The notes: generated by a model from the letters alone, not told the origin. Positions 1-13,300 are shown, numbered from the stretch's first letter. The stretch: DNA of 64,000 nucleotides from Lichenostomus cassidix (GCA_008360975.2 CM039184.1:50372797-50436796), one strand, 5' to 3'. A program made the numbers and translations.

Positions 1-2383
1 AGCAGCTCAGGGTTACATATTTTTTTTTAGTTTCTTTTTTTTTGTATTGTTATTCATTCACATTTATTCTATTATGTAGGACTACTAAATTTGAAGTCAG
101 TCTAAGAGGAAAAATATTCTTCTATAATCCCCTGTGTTTACAGAAAGAGTTCACAGTGAAATAGTAATATGTAATTAAATTCATATGAGACTTTACATCA
201 CACATTTCAGAATGTTAAAAATGACATACAGCAACTACTGTAATTTCCTCAAGTGTACCATTACCATAAATCTGACAAAGATGTTTTACTTTGCTGCTGT
301 GTGATATTTTATTTGATTAAGTATGTTGATAATTCCTATATGCCTATAATAGAACAGCTGATATTTTACAAAAGCACTTCTGAGTCAATGTAAATTTAGA
401 TTATCTGTGAAGTGATGTAGCAAGGTAATGAGTTTAAACTCATGAAAGACAAAAAACTTCTCTTTAAAAAAATTTTTTTGTTTCTTTTTTTCCCTTTTCA
501 ATGATATGAAGAATTCTAACAACTCAGGTGTGGAATAAAATTTTAACACATCTTGTATACAAACTTCTAACATTCATGGACATAAATTTATGACAGAATA
601 TTTGTCTATGACACACTATTATGGTCTCAGCCAACTGAGTGTTCGTTGATTCTGGTTTGAATGAGTTCTATCTCCCCTCCTTCCCCCACTAATACTGACT
701 AGCTTTGTGGAAAATGGAAGTAAACAATCTCCATAAATATTTAAATACAGAAAGAATTATATCATTGCAATAAAAATGTTTTAAAAAAGAATCACTGTTG
801 TTAACAACAAGCAAAAGGCAGACAAGTGTTTCTGACAATTCATATGTAATCAGTCTCTGTAAATCATGACTTTTCCTCTATCTGGTTTGGATTATAGAAA
901 TGAAGGGTGTTTTCTTTTTATTTTCCTATATTAAAAATACAAACTATGGTTTTCCCTGTGAAGTATTTTACAATGTAAAGGACTAAAAATGTAGTATGTA
1001 CAATCAGCTATTCTAATTAAAAAGTTAAATAATGTGAATTTTTGAGAAGGTTGTAAAAAATTTAAATATTTTCCTAATTTTACAGAGTGAAAATGGATAT
1101 TTAAAGGATAGAACTGCAGTATAGAAACTCATCTGGGCAGAACTGGGGACAGAGAAGAAAAGCAGCTCTTCAAGCATAATGCCATACACCTTGTGCTAAC
1201 AGTACTAAAGAACTTTAGGGAGTTCATGGAAAGCCTTGTTTCACTGTGCTTAGGAAGAAATGCATCTTCTTCTGGACTGACAATCCTTAGAAAAGGATAC
1301 TAAATGCAAAAACAAAAGGCAGTGCCTAACATTTTAGGAATGCTCTTGTATTTGTCACTTCCACATATCATCTTGTTGAGATCTGTGACTTGGACTTAGG
1401 AAGTAATATTAATGCTCCTTGGACTTAGGAAATAATATTAATGTTCCTGTATGCATTTGACCTACTGGTATTTGAGTGACTGAAATAAATCATATGCCGA
1501 GGGTCTTGGAGAGATGTGGTAAATATTAGCCTTGCAGGCGATAGAAGCACTATGTGGGAGATGTTGTCCTTTCATAAAAGCTGTAAATCCATAGTGCAGA
1601 TGGTTGAGATATAAGTAAAGGTAAAAATGTGCTTTTAAGCTGTATTTTTCCTGCTTTTTGAAAAGTAGAATGAGGAATGGCATATAAATAAATGAAGATG
1701 AAAGAAGTTCATTCTTCCCCCTAGAAGTCCGTAATGCCTTGCTATTTAAGCCACGTTCAGGAGAATGAGGTAAATACTCTGTGACACATGGTAGAAGCAG
1801 CATTGTTTAAGCAGTTGCTTTTTGTTAGGAAAACAGATTCCAAGACACTGACCTGTACCTGTTAGAGCTGAGAAACAGCAGTGTGACTCTGATAGATTCA
1901 AGAGCAATTTCATTCTATTTTTAACTAGGATGAGAAGCCTTCAGATAGACTAGAAGAAATATTTGCTTATGAATTTAAAGCAGTAGAATAAACTAAGAAG
2001 TATCACAGAGTTATAAAACTTTTCAAAGTAAGTAATTGAAACAGGATACCTTATATTCCATATGGATAATCTCATAATGCATTTGGGGCTTTTCTTTCCC
2101 CTGTTGTGCTTCCTTTCTGTTTTAACAAGTAGTTCAACCCGAAATGTCAAGGTACTTTAGTTTTTGTACTCAAGATTTTGAACTCAAGATTTTACTTAAG
2201 ATGTACTTAGGTCAAATGTTTTCAGGAGTTTTCTTAGGTCTGTTTCTGAGGAAGGCAGTGGACACTGTATTTTACGTAGAATATATTTTGCTTTAGTTAA
2301 ATACCTAACATAGAATTAGCTACAATCTTACTAGAAGCATGAATATAACAGCAATGAAAAACAAAACTGGACTAAGCTAAAAG
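1..2383. other. AT-rich unique sequence, no gene seen
   Basis: No coding exon, RNA gene or recognisable transposon was found. The only structure noted is a two-copy 29-bp tandem duplication at 1390-1447, listed separately, and short runs of T and A. The open frames here are short and look like chance frames. Confidence 0.6.
1390..1447. repeat. 29-bp tandem duplication, two copies
   Basis: The units at 1390-1418 and 1419-1447 are identical except for two transitions (G/A and C/T). This is a simple local duplication in AT-rich DNA; no function is implied. Confidence 0.9.
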
Positions 2384-3308
2384 CATAATCATGGAATATC
2401 CTGAGTTGGAAGACATCAACAATGATCATTGAGTCCAGCTCCTGGACCAGCACAAGAGTCACACCATGTGCCTGAGAGCATTGTCCAAATGCTTCTGGAG
2501 CTCTGTTAAGCTGATGCTGTGACTTCCCTGGGGAGCCTGTTCCAGAGCCCAGCCTTCTTCTGGATGAAAAACCTTTCTTTAATATCAACCTAAACCTCCT
2601 GACACAACTTCAGGCCATTCCCTCAGGTCCTGCCACAGAGATCAGTATCTGCCCCTCCTCTTTCCTCACAAGGAAATTGTAGACCACGACAAAGTTTCCC
2701 CTCAGCCTACTCCAGGAAGAACAGACCAAGTGATCTCAGGCAGACCTTTTATAGCTTCCCCTCTGGACCCTTCACCTCCTTTGTAGCTCTCCTTTGGACA
2801 CTCTTTAACAGCTTTATGTCCTTATTACACTGTGATGCCCAAAACTGCCCACAGTATTCAAGGTGAGGCTACCCCAGCCCAGAGCAGAGTGGGACAATCC
2901 CCTCCCTTGCCTGGCTGGCCCTACTGTGCCTGATGCCCCCCAGGACAGGGTTGGGTCTTTTGGCTACCAGGGTGCTGCAACTTTCAATTGACCAGGACAC
3001 ACAGATCTCTATCAGCAGGTCTGCTTTCCAGCCTCCCATTCCCCAGTCTGTCCATCCATTCATAGTTGTCCTGTTCTGCCTGTAGAATCTGGCTCTTGAA
3101 CTTGTTAAATGTCATATGGTTGGTGATAGTCCAGACCTCTAACTTGTCAAAATCTCTCTGCAGGGCCTCACTCCCTTCAAGCAAGTCAACTGCTCCTCTC
3201 AATTTCATGCTGTCAGCAAGTTTACTTAGTATACCTCCTTGTCCTGCATTCAAATAGTTTATGAAGACATTGAAGAGCAGTGGCTCCGAAATGGAGCCCT
3301 GTGGAGCA
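2384..3308 (-). mobile_element. CR1 LINE fragment, ORF2 RT through 3' end (degenerate)
   Basis: Read on the minus strand, this begins at about 3308 with the reverse-transcriptase block PQGSI..PLLFN of CR1 ORF2. It continues through the thumb and C-terminal region (conserved IVPLCS, then a form of PHLEYC, then a form of WNRLPREV) and ends at about 2384 in the CR1 3' terminus, seen on the plus strand as a degenerate GAGTTGGAAG tail. The catalytic YADD-type motif at 3209-3220 reads L-A-D-S, so an aspartate is lost. The frame shifts near 3000, where the reading moves to the frame covering 2869-3063, and further frame changes follow. The element is 5'-truncated within RT, which is typical of CR1 insertion. 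It is a dead, moderately old copy and not a host gene. Confidence 0.9.
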
Positions 3309-6300
3309 TACACTCTTATTTATAGTTTATACTACCTAGTACAGTCTGAATATATTCTTTTCCACTTAAGTTTTTACCGAATACTACTTTGCTACTTAAA
3401 CTACTGTTCTCAATATATTTACTGCTGAATACATTCTTGTTAAGAAGCTTCTGCAGCCTGGCAAGTAGTATGATAAAACACCAGCTTTGAACCTTGATCG
3501 GACAAACAAAGTACTAAGTTCAAAAGACAAAAAGAAGAAAAGATTAGAACATCTTGAAGCAAAATTGGTATCACAAATCAATAAATCTGATGTGCCTCAT
3601 GGATACTGATGCAGAAAGGAAGATCACACAGCTGTGGGAGTTGTTTAAAAAGCTTACAGCTTAGCTGATATATACAATAGATATTCTTGTGAAATACAGA
3701 TAGAGGAAAAAAGTAAAACATTTCTATTGTGCAGACAAGGAATTGGGGAATAGAGGGAATTGCTGAAGTCAATTCTCAAAGCATTTGAACTAATTGCTTT
3801 GTAATTAAACCCTTTAATTTTAAGGTAGAAATTATCTGCAGCTTAGTCTGACTAGGTGGGAACAGTGTATCCTTATTTCTTAAATAAGCTTTTCAAAATA
3901 TGTGCTCAGGTATATAAATATCCCAGCTTAAAATGTTTCAGAATTCTGAAAAGCCTTCTGCACTTCAAATTCCCTGTATGTTTGTCACATGCTTCTGAGA
4001 AATTAGTATATTAGTGATACCTTGAGTTCACTGTACAATCATTCATATGCCATGGAGCAGGCCAAGGGGAAAACACTGGACTGTCTTCATTATTTTTCTC
4101 TTCACTGAACATACAGCAATGATAAAACCACCTAAAATCATGCTCTTTTTAGTTTAGTTTATAGCCAATGTAGAAGCTTATTCTTGACCTGCCTCTGAAA
4201 CAGGAACAGGTGTTTTAGGTGAACCAAGTACTGCTAAGATACCTAGAGAAAAACATCACTTTATTTTTTCAGTTTAGCTGAAAAGGTATTATAGCTGTTT
4301 TCATCAACTAGTTTCTAAAAAAAAAATCCATTAAAAAGGATGAATCTCGTATGTGCTGCTATGGATATTTCTGTTCTGAGGTATGAGTCAGATTTACGAA
4401 AAACAATAGGTTAGTACAGACTAGCAAGTCAGTGCATGGCCAGCTCCAGTTACCTTTCCCAAATCTTTCCACATTCATTACATCTCTTCATGTGTGAGGC
4501 ACATTCTCTTGGCTTTCTTTTCTCTAATGTAAATGGAGAAAAACATGTACATTTTAAAAAAGATGCAGAAGCCTATCAAAAAGAAAACACTCCAGTGCAC
4601 ACAATTCTTCCCTGGGGGATAGGATGAGAGGGAGAATGAATTGCACATGACAGCTGTTAGGGTTTGGTTTTGTCTAATGCAGCCCAGGCAGACACTGGAA
4701 AGGGTGGCATCAAAATCCCAAACAAAATGAAACCTATCAGTGAGCTATCAGGAAGTTGTGTGGAAATGCACATTGTTATGGTTATATTATGCCTGTAGAT
4801 AAAAATTAGCATCTAAGACCTGCCATTTTCTTCTTTCGTTGACACAAAATATTGTATCTTTCTTTCTTCTTTTTTTTTTTTTACCTGCTTATATGGCATG
4901 TAATTCCATTTTATTTTCAATAATGAAATATCCAAAAATACAATTAAATTTCAGCAGCATTGATGCAAATATTTTTAAAGCATTTTTTTATCACTCCCTA
5001 AAGTTTTGAGGGATTTCTGTGACTTCTTTTGTATGTGCCGTTCCTCCTTGGCTTTATTAAAGTCCTCTATAACCAAGATATGAGGTTGGTGAGAGAAAAG
5101 AGCAGAACCTAGTGTAGATGGAAGGTAGAGCAAGGTCTTAGGCCAGCTGTCATCACAACTAAAAAGACATTATAAGTATTCCTGTGTGCTATTTTCATGA
5201 TAATTAATTCAGGCCCTCTCCAAGCAATGAGTGACCCTTTTCCTTCCATTAATCCCTGAAGATATTTACAAGTGCAGCTTTTTGTAGAAGAAATGAGAAA
5301 CTTTCTTTTCTTCTCTTGCCATCTCTTCCTCCCCTCCTGTCTTCCTCTCCCTGGAATATTTTGGCTGGGTTGCCTGCCAGAAGTAAGCAGGAACCTGCTG
5401 ACTGCAGGCTTCTCTTGGACAAGTGATACAGCTTGCATTAAACACACTAGTACCCACAGTTGAGCCAGAGAAACAGATGGAAAAAGTGTAAAATAAAGCT
5501 GTGTAAGCTCCAATGAGGCAAAAAATATATACTTTTTAAAGTTTTGTTAGCTTTCTACAAAAATGGCACCCTAGGGAAGGTTCTGTCACTGAATTTTATA
5601 GGCCAGGTGTTCATCTGAACAAAAGCATAAAGAAAGAGATGGGCTTTTTCTAAAAAAATAGCAGGGAGTTTGCTGCTTTCTCAATTATGTGAATGCTTTC
5701 ATAAAAAAAGTCAACAGGGGTCCCAAAATGCAACTTTAAAACCAGCTTAAAAAACGTTTTTAAAGTGAGTATTTAAATATTGTGAAGGTTTATTTCCAGT
5801 TTCCATTTCCTCTATATTTTTTTCTGTTGTAGAATAATAGTTTTAGCTGCTTCTGAAATGCTGAAAATTATCTTCAAGAAGCCTTGTAAATGACTGGGTT
5901 TTTTCCCCTTCACTTCAGTCTTCTGGATGTGTTTTAGAGAAAGATTTCAAAGTGAAAATGAGCATGTATGAAAATGGAGTTATTTACAATGATTTTAAGA
6001 ATTTTCCTTATTTTATATCTTGACCTGGTTTTGACCAATGCTTAAGTGTTTAGTTCTGACTGATTGATAACAAAAGTATGCATCTTGAAGCAGTCAGTGT
6101 AAGTCAATTTTATTTGCTTCTTTTTTTCTGTTCGGTGTTCCTTCTGGTGTGAATAATAGGAGAAAGCTTATATGGAACAGAATTATGATTTAGAGAACTA
6201 TTAAGGGAAAACACTGGATGGGAACAGGCTCTATAATTTTTTTATTCCTCTTTTTACATAGTGAGAACTTTTCTGAATAATACTGGAAAATAAATTTTCT

Positions 6301-7439
6301 TGCCTTCCATAAGTAGCAAATCTCTTGTATCATTGGGGTTTTCTATTTTTTGTTTGTTTGGTTGGTTTGTTTTGTTTTTATTGCTTTAAAACTACTTGAC
6401 TAATAAATCTTTCTAGTTTCAGTTGAAAAATTTGAATACAACATCTTTTTTTAGTGGAAACTCAAAAAACCTCTGAAGGCTCTTATGTGTCCTGAGAGCT
6501 TTTAGTCTAATGTTTTTCACGTAGAAATTTCTGAGGCCATATGGACACAGTAGGTTTCACGGAATCATTTTCAATTTTCATCTATGTTTAACATATTGCT
6601 ATGCACAATTGCAATTTGAAAGACAGGAAGGCTCATTTAAGGGTTTTTAAAGTTATAAAATATCAATATATTTCTAATAGCAAGTTTTAAAATATCTGGA
6701 CTTGGATGAAATAATATAGGTAACAATTATGAGGTTTTTGACACAGATTGAATACCTGAATTAAAGAAAATCATGTTACATCCCTAATAAATACTTAATT
6801 TCTTCTCCCTCCACCTCCCAAACCTTACAGTACCACCCCTTGTGTCTTTGCAAACTTGATGTGCAGATTCTACACAGGCACTTTAAATCCCTTTGCTTAC
6901 ATGCACAAAACATGAGGCAGTTACTCAACTGAAGGTCTTTAAGTAACCATACCTGGAATGTAGGTGTAGATTTCTCCTTGCACAGAGAAATATATTTGAA
7001 TAAAGTCTCTTACATGCCATACTATTCTAATGAACACTGTTTGATGCTATTTGCTTCACGAGTTAGTCTGGTATTTAATCAGGGAAGTAAGTTGCAATTA
7101 GACCCTGGAGATCTGAGAAATGGATCCTGGGAAGATGGCATTTGTTTTATGCAGTGATCTGCTCTAAGCTTCTGCTTTAAATACAAAGAATATCTTTCAT
7201 AGCCACCATCAGTCTTGTATCAGCATTTGCAAATAATAATATATAAGCAATAGTGAACATAGTAAATTAGGTTTGTACTAATAAAACATAAAAGGGACTT
7301 AAAATCTCACGTTATTATTTTGGGCAGATGTTCAAAGAGAACCTAGAGTTACATGAGCCCTATACCTTTGGAAGACTTTGTTCATTAAATTGCCTCTACT
7401 GTGTCTATCTTCTGGAGCTAAAATACTACAGTAATTCTG
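3309..7439. other. AT-rich unique sequence, no gene seen
   Basis: No supported gene. The 134-codon minus-strand frame at 5109-5513 resembles no family I know and overlaps frames on both strands. A T-rich microsatellite (TTTG-like) lies at about 6345-6379. Confidence 0.55.
6345..6379. repeat. TTTG-type low-complexity tract
   Basis: An interrupted run of TTTG and TTGG units. Simple sequence only. Confidence 0.75.
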
Positions 7440-8335
7440 CTTGACAACTTTCCTGCATAAGTTTGTACTCAGATTTTGATGATTTGAGTCACTGCAAGGG
7501 GAGACGAGGGAAGACTGACTGATATAATCTAGACTTCTGTAAGGCTTTTGACATGTTCCCACACAGCATCCTTATCGCCAAATTGGAAAGAAATTGTTTT
7601 AAAGGGTAGACTATTTGGTTGATAAGGAATGGGCTGAAGAAAGTTCTAGTCAATGAGTCAGAGACTCGTGGTCCACAGCTCTATGTCTAGGTGTCTCTCA
7701 GGGTTCTGTCTTGAGATTGGTATCTTTATCAGGGACACAGACAGTGATATCAAGTGCACCCTCAGCAATTTGCAAATGATACAAAGCTGAGTGGTGCAGT
7801 GAACACAGCAGGACTTGGACAAACTTGAGAGTCAGCCTGTGAGCCTAACCAAGTTCAGCCAGTGTAAGGTGCTACAGCTGGGTAGGGGCAATCCCAGACA
7901 TTCCCAGTCTGAGTACAGACTGGGAAAAAAAGTCACTGAGAGCAGCCCTGCTGCTAGACATGAGCCAGCAGGGTGTGCTTGCAGCCCAGACAGCCAACTT
8001 CATCCTGGGCTGCATCGACTGGCATGGCCAGCAGGTCAAGGGAGATGATTCTGTCCCTCTACTCTGCCCTCACAAGACCCCACCTGAAGTACACTGTCCA
8101 GCTCTGGATCCCCAGACATAAGAAGGACATGGACCTGTCGAGGTGGGTCCAGAGGAGGACCACTAAAATGCTCAGAGGGCTGGAGAAGCTCTGCTATAAA
8201 GTCAGGCTAAGAAAGCTGGGATTGTTCAGCCTGGAAAAGAGAAGGCTGCAGGGAGATTTGTTGAGGCTTTCCAGTACCTAAAAGGGTCCTTACAAGAAAG
8301 CTGGAGAGGGACTTTTTACACTGGCAGATAATGCA
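7440..8335 (+). mobile_element. CR1 LINE fragment, ORF2 RT domain (degenerate)
   Basis: On the plus strand this follows CR1 ORF2 from the RT finger/palm region to the C-terminal domain. The block DFCKAFD, hallmark of the CR1 palm, is readable near 7530-7555, preceded by a degenerate form of the SCLTNLVAFYD segment. The catalytic motif at 7769-7780 reads F-A-N-D instead of F-A-D-D, so the first metal-binding aspartate is gone. The longest surviving open stretch (about 7973-8281) contains [12 protein letters not shown] and [11 protein letters not shown], which are diagnostic of CR1. Several stops and frameshifts separate these blocks. Similarity fades after about 8335, before any 3' terminus, so the element is truncated at both ends. 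It is inactive. Confidence 0.88.
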
Positions 8336-11300
8336 ATTACACAACTGTGGCTCCTTTTGGTAGGAACAATTAATTTCAGATGTGTTCTATGAACTGTCAT
8401 CCTGGTTTGGGTTTTTATATTGTACAAAAATACTATGAATTAAACTCAGGAAATATTTACTTTTTTTCTCTTTAGTTTGCTCCTTTACCTCTCCCACAAA
8501 GACAGCCACTTAGATTTCTTACCAAAGGTTACATTTTACTGTTACTTCGCTAATATGCATGCAAAATTTGTATCTGTTATAATACATTTTAATCCCAGTT
8601 TTAATAGCTGATGATTTTGTGTTTTAAGTTTGGTATCTCAGAATGTATGTTCACAACAGCTGAAGCATTTGGTAAATGGGAAGTTCTGGTTCCGTTATAT
8701 ATTGATAACAATACTCTGACTACAGTGGAGTCTCTTGAAGAGTCTTGTGTGATATTTTAAGGTTTCTAACTGTCTAAGTGACATCTGAAATGATGTATTT
8801 GTCTATATGGAGAAAAACCTGATAAACACTGTGGATTTATTTACGGGTACTTTTAAAAAATTTTGATCCTAAATAAGAAATTTCATACTAGGAAATAAAT
8901 TAAATGTATTTTTCATGTCTCCTACTATTAAGAATTACTAGTACTTTTGTCTGAAACTGCATATATCTCCTAAAATGCCTTCATTGTTAGATTATTTCTA
9001 GTGGAGACACAAGTTATATCACTGTATTTTGAATCACTAGATAGTGTTGCCATTACTGGAATGACTGAATATATCACAAGACAGTCAGATATCCAAACTG
9101 TCCCTGATATCCAGAGGCTACTTATGATTTACATTTAAAGAGCTGTGCAGAAATAAAAATTAAAAAAAAACCCCAAACCAGTAACATATCGTATGTCAAA
9201 TTGGGTTTGGACACAGTCTGAAGCAATTAGGATTACTTCAGTTAATAAAAAGAACACTCATGAAGACTGATATGGTATAAGGGTATTAATTTGAAGTGGA
9301 GATTATAACTTTATTTTGACATATGCTGAATATTAGCCAGACATATCACAGAAAAAGAAATTCTGGGATGACAGCATGCAGCCTGACTGAGCATCTGCCT
9401 GAAGCATTCTGCAGCAAATTCCAGCTTTTAACATCTGTCCAAAAAAGAGGTAAGGTGGATTTATTATTAAGTCACAAGATGGGTATTTGTGGTTCTTTAT
9501 TACTTTATTACTTATTAGTTCTGCTAATAAAGAACTAAAGAGGAAATACTAGTCTGTCCTCCTATGGTGAGGAGCAGGAAAAAGTTTATTTTCAAAGGCT
9601 TATCACTTTCTGTTTTATTCTGTTTTTTCCAGGACAGCAGTAGCTGTGCTGTACCTATAAAAGCTCATGCCAAACACAACTGTGCCCTTTTCAAATCTTT
9701 TTAAACTCCTGCCCAGAAAACCAGAAAAATCAGAAGTACATAGCCACCCAAATATGTCATCAAGGGACTTACCATCTGAAGATTCTCTGTAATGAAGACT
9801 ATATGCAGTGATGCTCAACAGGGGACCACTGAACAGCTTAAAAATACATGGAAAATTTATATGTCCAGTGAATGACTGATTAGGCCTCTCCTCTAGGCAA
9901 AGATCTGGTTCTGCTGGCTGTTAGGGCACTGATCATTTGCTAGCATGAATTTAGTTGGACTGATTTAGACTGACTGAGAACTGGACCATATATACACACA
10001 CATACACTCTAAGGTCAGTTGCAATTACAATAGAGAAATAAGTGTAGAATATTGTAGAATATATAAAAGGAATAAATGGCATGATTAGATATTTGTAGCA
10101 TGGAAGAGAGGAAGTTTTTTACAGTTTATAGAATGTGGTGCCTAAAAATAGTCAACCGAAAAGACAAGACAAAAATAGGGGTAGGGAATAGGGAAGAAAT
10201 CAATTGAAATTCATTTTACTAGAAGCTACTTTAGTGAAAATTCTTGTATACATACAGCTCTTCCTCCATTAAGACTTTGTATTTTCTTAAACTTTCTTAT
10301 TTCAGAAGGTTCACTCATGTTGATCTATTAAACAATTAACTCTTTCAGAAGTGCATTGTTGGAATGAACCTTTGAAAACACGGTGCTAGGTTTATAATCA
10401 GTCTTCTTGAAAATTTCTGTAGGGAGACATTTAACTGAGAAGGGGTTTTAATGGATTAATTTATGAGAAGAAAAATAACACAGGATGAGATATTTCATTA
10501 ATACACATCTGCTTTTTTCTTTTCAGATTTTTTTTTTGCCATAGAGAAGAAAGATATAAGAATACATAACGAAACAAAATACCTTATTCTTTATATTCCC
10601 ATACTATATGGGGCAAAATTAAAATGCAAAAGACTAAGTGAAAAAAATTTGTAAGTCAGTTTGTTCTCTAGAAATTGCTTCATTTAAGTTGACCGTCTTA
10701 CAGACCTTTCATAAACATTTTCTGTCTTTCATCTGCTCAACCACTGCTGCATAACATCCTAATAACTTCAGTGAGTTATTTCAGAGACATATTTTTTCTG
10801 ACACATGCTGCCTCAGGCTTCTCCTGAAAACATCATTCTTCAGGTTTTGGCAATCACTTAGTGTCCATCATTCTCTGCTGTCCTTCCAGTCTTTCTCTTT
10901 GCATTTTGACTACTTCCCAGGCAGCTATTCTCATTGTCTCATCTTAAATTCGTCTCCATTTGGAAAAAATGCATCAAGTTTGCAGTAATCAGTCCATTTC
11001 CAGTTCACTGCCATTCTTTGTTTAGAACAGTAAGTCTCACAGTTTGCAAAATGCAAGAAATCATTTGTGACTCATTCATGTAGTATTTGTCAACTTTTCT
11101 TTTTGGAACTCTTGTCTGATAGATCTTTTCCTCAAGGCAAATGTAAATCCCATGTGTTCAAGATCAGAGGAAAGCAATGTAATAATGAATTGGAAGAATA
11201 ATTTGCAGATGGCATGTATTAATTAAAGAAGGATATACTGCATATAAAAATCAATCCTCCACACACTTAAGATCTTCAGAACTGAGCTATTAAAAATGTT

Positions 11301-12539
11301 CCCCAGAAAGAGGCAAATCTTGGCTGTTTGTTAAAATCATGACTAGGCAGAGTATAGCCTATAGTATGGTTTATTGAAAGCAAGGCTCAGTCATGTGAGT
11401 GAAAAATTGATAACATCACTTCTTTATACATGAGAATTAAAAGTCTCAAAAGATAGAGATAACGTTATCACTGCAAGTGTTCAGAACCACATATCTGTTC
11501 TTACAGCAGGAATCACAGCTTTGTGTACTTCAACAACAGCCTGTCAGTGTATTAGTCAGTATGTTGGAACAGTTATATCCTACTCTCATTATTGTCTGTA
11601 TTCTCAGGAACAGTGTGATATACAAGGGAGGAAAGATTGAATAACTAGTGGGTTGGGTTTTTTTGTTTGTTTGTTTTTTTGTTTAGAGTAAATTAACAAA
11701 AATATCTAAACTACATCCAAGTAAGTGGTTCATTTAAGCTCACGAATTCATTTGTGCAGCACTTCAAACAAACTCTGAGCTTGAACATTATAGACTGGTG
11801 GAACAGATCGGTTAGCTTTTAGTTGGTCTTTGTTGTCTTTCTCCCAGAAGAAAAAATAATTCACATTGACAGGATGAAAAGGTGGACTTGTATTCTTCTT
11901 TCACTTAGATGGAAAAAGAAAGCCTCAAAAAAACCCCATACTCTGTTGCCCTGGGCAATACTTGGTTTTTTATTGTCAAATTGTTAGTGTTTTGCCTCCC
12001 TGCTTATTTATGGCTGCTTTTTCTCTTGTTCTGAATATTGGGTACTATGCAAGCCTTTCATATAACCCCAACCTTTGTTCAAAGACTAAATAAATAATCC
12101 AGGCGTCCATATGTTGAGGTGGAAATGGAAGTACAAAGCATTTAAAAGACAAACCTAACTATGCTGTGATTCTAACTATGCTGACATGTCCATATTACTG
12201 AGATTAGAAATGGTAGCTGATTAGAAATTGTAGCAGAATAAAGAAGTGCTGCTGGATTTAGCTTTCTCTCTCTTATTTTCTAAGTGGCGCTCAGACAAAG
12301 GCACTAAAGATCTCCCATCTCTTGAAATCAGGAAAGTTTGATACCTTCAAATAATATTAGAAAAACCCTTCACTGTAAGAGTGAGCTATATGCATCTAGT
12401 CAATACTTGGTTGGTTCTGAAGTGTAGTCTGAAGTCTTTCATTTGACATACGACTCCAGGCAGACATTTCTTTTCAAATTTGATAATAACGAATCTATTT
12501 CTGCAGATAAATGTTGAGACAGACCAATGTAATTTTTAC
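8336..12539. other. AT-rich unique sequence, no gene seen
   Basis: No supported gene, RNA gene or transposon. There are short TATA/CACA runs near 9990-10010 and a T/G-rich tract near 11658-11685. At 12493-12506 a pyrimidine-rich stretch ending in CTGCAG could act as a splice acceptor, but no exon behind it can be supported. Confidence 0.55.
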
Positions 12540-13046
12540 TTATGCCTCAACCTGTGTTACCCACGGGGTGACAGATGCTCTCGGGCTGTGCCGTGCTGGC
12601 AGCTCTGTCCCCGGGGAGGCTTCGCCTGGCAGCGCTCAGCGCACAGAAAGCTTCCCCGGTCGGGCTGGAGAGACCCGCCTGGCCGGTGGGGCAGATCCCG
12701 GGATGCCCGGGGGAAATTCCCGGGAGATCGGGCTGTGGAGGAGCCTCTGCACACAAAAGCAGTGACCTGCGACACCAGCGGGCCTTTGTCTGTGGGTTTC
12801 TTGGAGGCAGCGGGACTCGCCCGGAGGGTCAGCTCGGCCCTCCTCCCCCTCGCCTTGTCCTCCCGGCGGTGCTGCTTCTCTTCTCCCCTAGCTGTCTGTC
12901 CTGCCCGCCCCTGTCCTGCCCTGCTTCGCCGCTTCCCCGAGGAGCTCCGTGGCCGCGACAGCCTCGGGCTCGCTGTTTGCCCGACGGAGCTGCCGAGCCC
13001 AGCCGTGACAGCCGCAGCTGCTGCCGAGTGCGCCTGGAGACACGGC

Positions 13047-13092
13047 AGCCTGAGCTGAGCCCGAGCCTGAGCTGAGCCTGAGCCTGAGCCTG
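13047..13092. repeat. GCCTGA-type hexamer repeat inside the CpG island
   Basis: Imperfect units of GAGCCT/GAGCTGA follow each other just before the C-rich quadruplex tract. Simple tandem sequence; it encodes nothing recognisable. Confidence 0.8.
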
Positions 13093-13094
13093 GT

Positions 13095-13115
13095 CCCATT
13101 CCCGTTCCCGCTCCC
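13095..13115 (-). promoter_or_regulatory. Canonical G-quadruplex motif
   Basis: On the minus strand there are four GGG runs, complementary to 13095-97, 13101-103, 13107-109 and 13113-115, separated by three loops of exactly 3 nt. This fits the G3-N1-7 rule with short loops. Its place inside the CpG island is typical of promoter quadruplexes. Folding in vivo is inference. Confidence 0.75.
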
Positions 13116-13300
13116 GTTCCTCGCCCAGGGCAGGCACACGCCGCCGCTGCAGTTCGCAAATCGCGCCCAGCCGCCCCGCAGCCGCGCAGACTCGGCGCAG
13201 CTCGCAGCGCACAGCTCCATCGGCCGAGCTGTGCCGGGGCTCTGTTTCTCTCTCCGTCGCTCTTTTCCACTCTCTGCTCCCTTTTCTATCCCACTTCGGT

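Larger units (their letters stand above)
12545..13300. promoter_or_regulatory. CpG island, candidate promoter and first-exon region
   Basis: GC content and CpG density rise abruptly at about 12,545 and fall back at about 13,300, with AT-rich DNA on both sides. Positions 13141-13200 alone contain 11 CpG dinucleotides in 60 bases. CCGCCC/GCCCGCCC-type Sp1-like sites occur (for example near 12,900 and 13,168), and no TATA box is obvious inside. In vertebrates such islands usually mark promoters of housekeeping or developmental genes or of long non-coding RNAs. Long frames cross the island on both strands (up to 237 codons on the minus strand), but they overlap each other, match nothing I know and are expected where GC richness removes stop codons. 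The direction of transcription is unresolved: a near-consensus splice donor lies on the minus strand at 13312 and a weaker one on the plus strand at 13299. Confidence 0.8.

Noticed and set aside
5109..5513. 134-codon minus-strand frame
   Set aside because: No recognisable motif or splice context, and overlapping frames on both strands.
2384..8335. Host reverse transcriptase genes
   Set aside because: Both RT stretches are frameshifted CR1 remnants with lost catalytic aspartates (LADS and FAND).
12493..12506. Splice acceptor ending in CTGCAG just before the CpG island
   Set aside because: Pyrimidine tracts ending in CAG are frequent, and no supported exon or donor follows in a consistent frame.
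12557..13270. 237-codon minus-strand open frame across the CpG island, with overlapping frames on both strands
   Set aside because: Long frames in all directions are expected in GC-rich DNA. The translation is Arg/Gly/Ser/Ala-rich and resembles no family, and a repeat tract is inside it.
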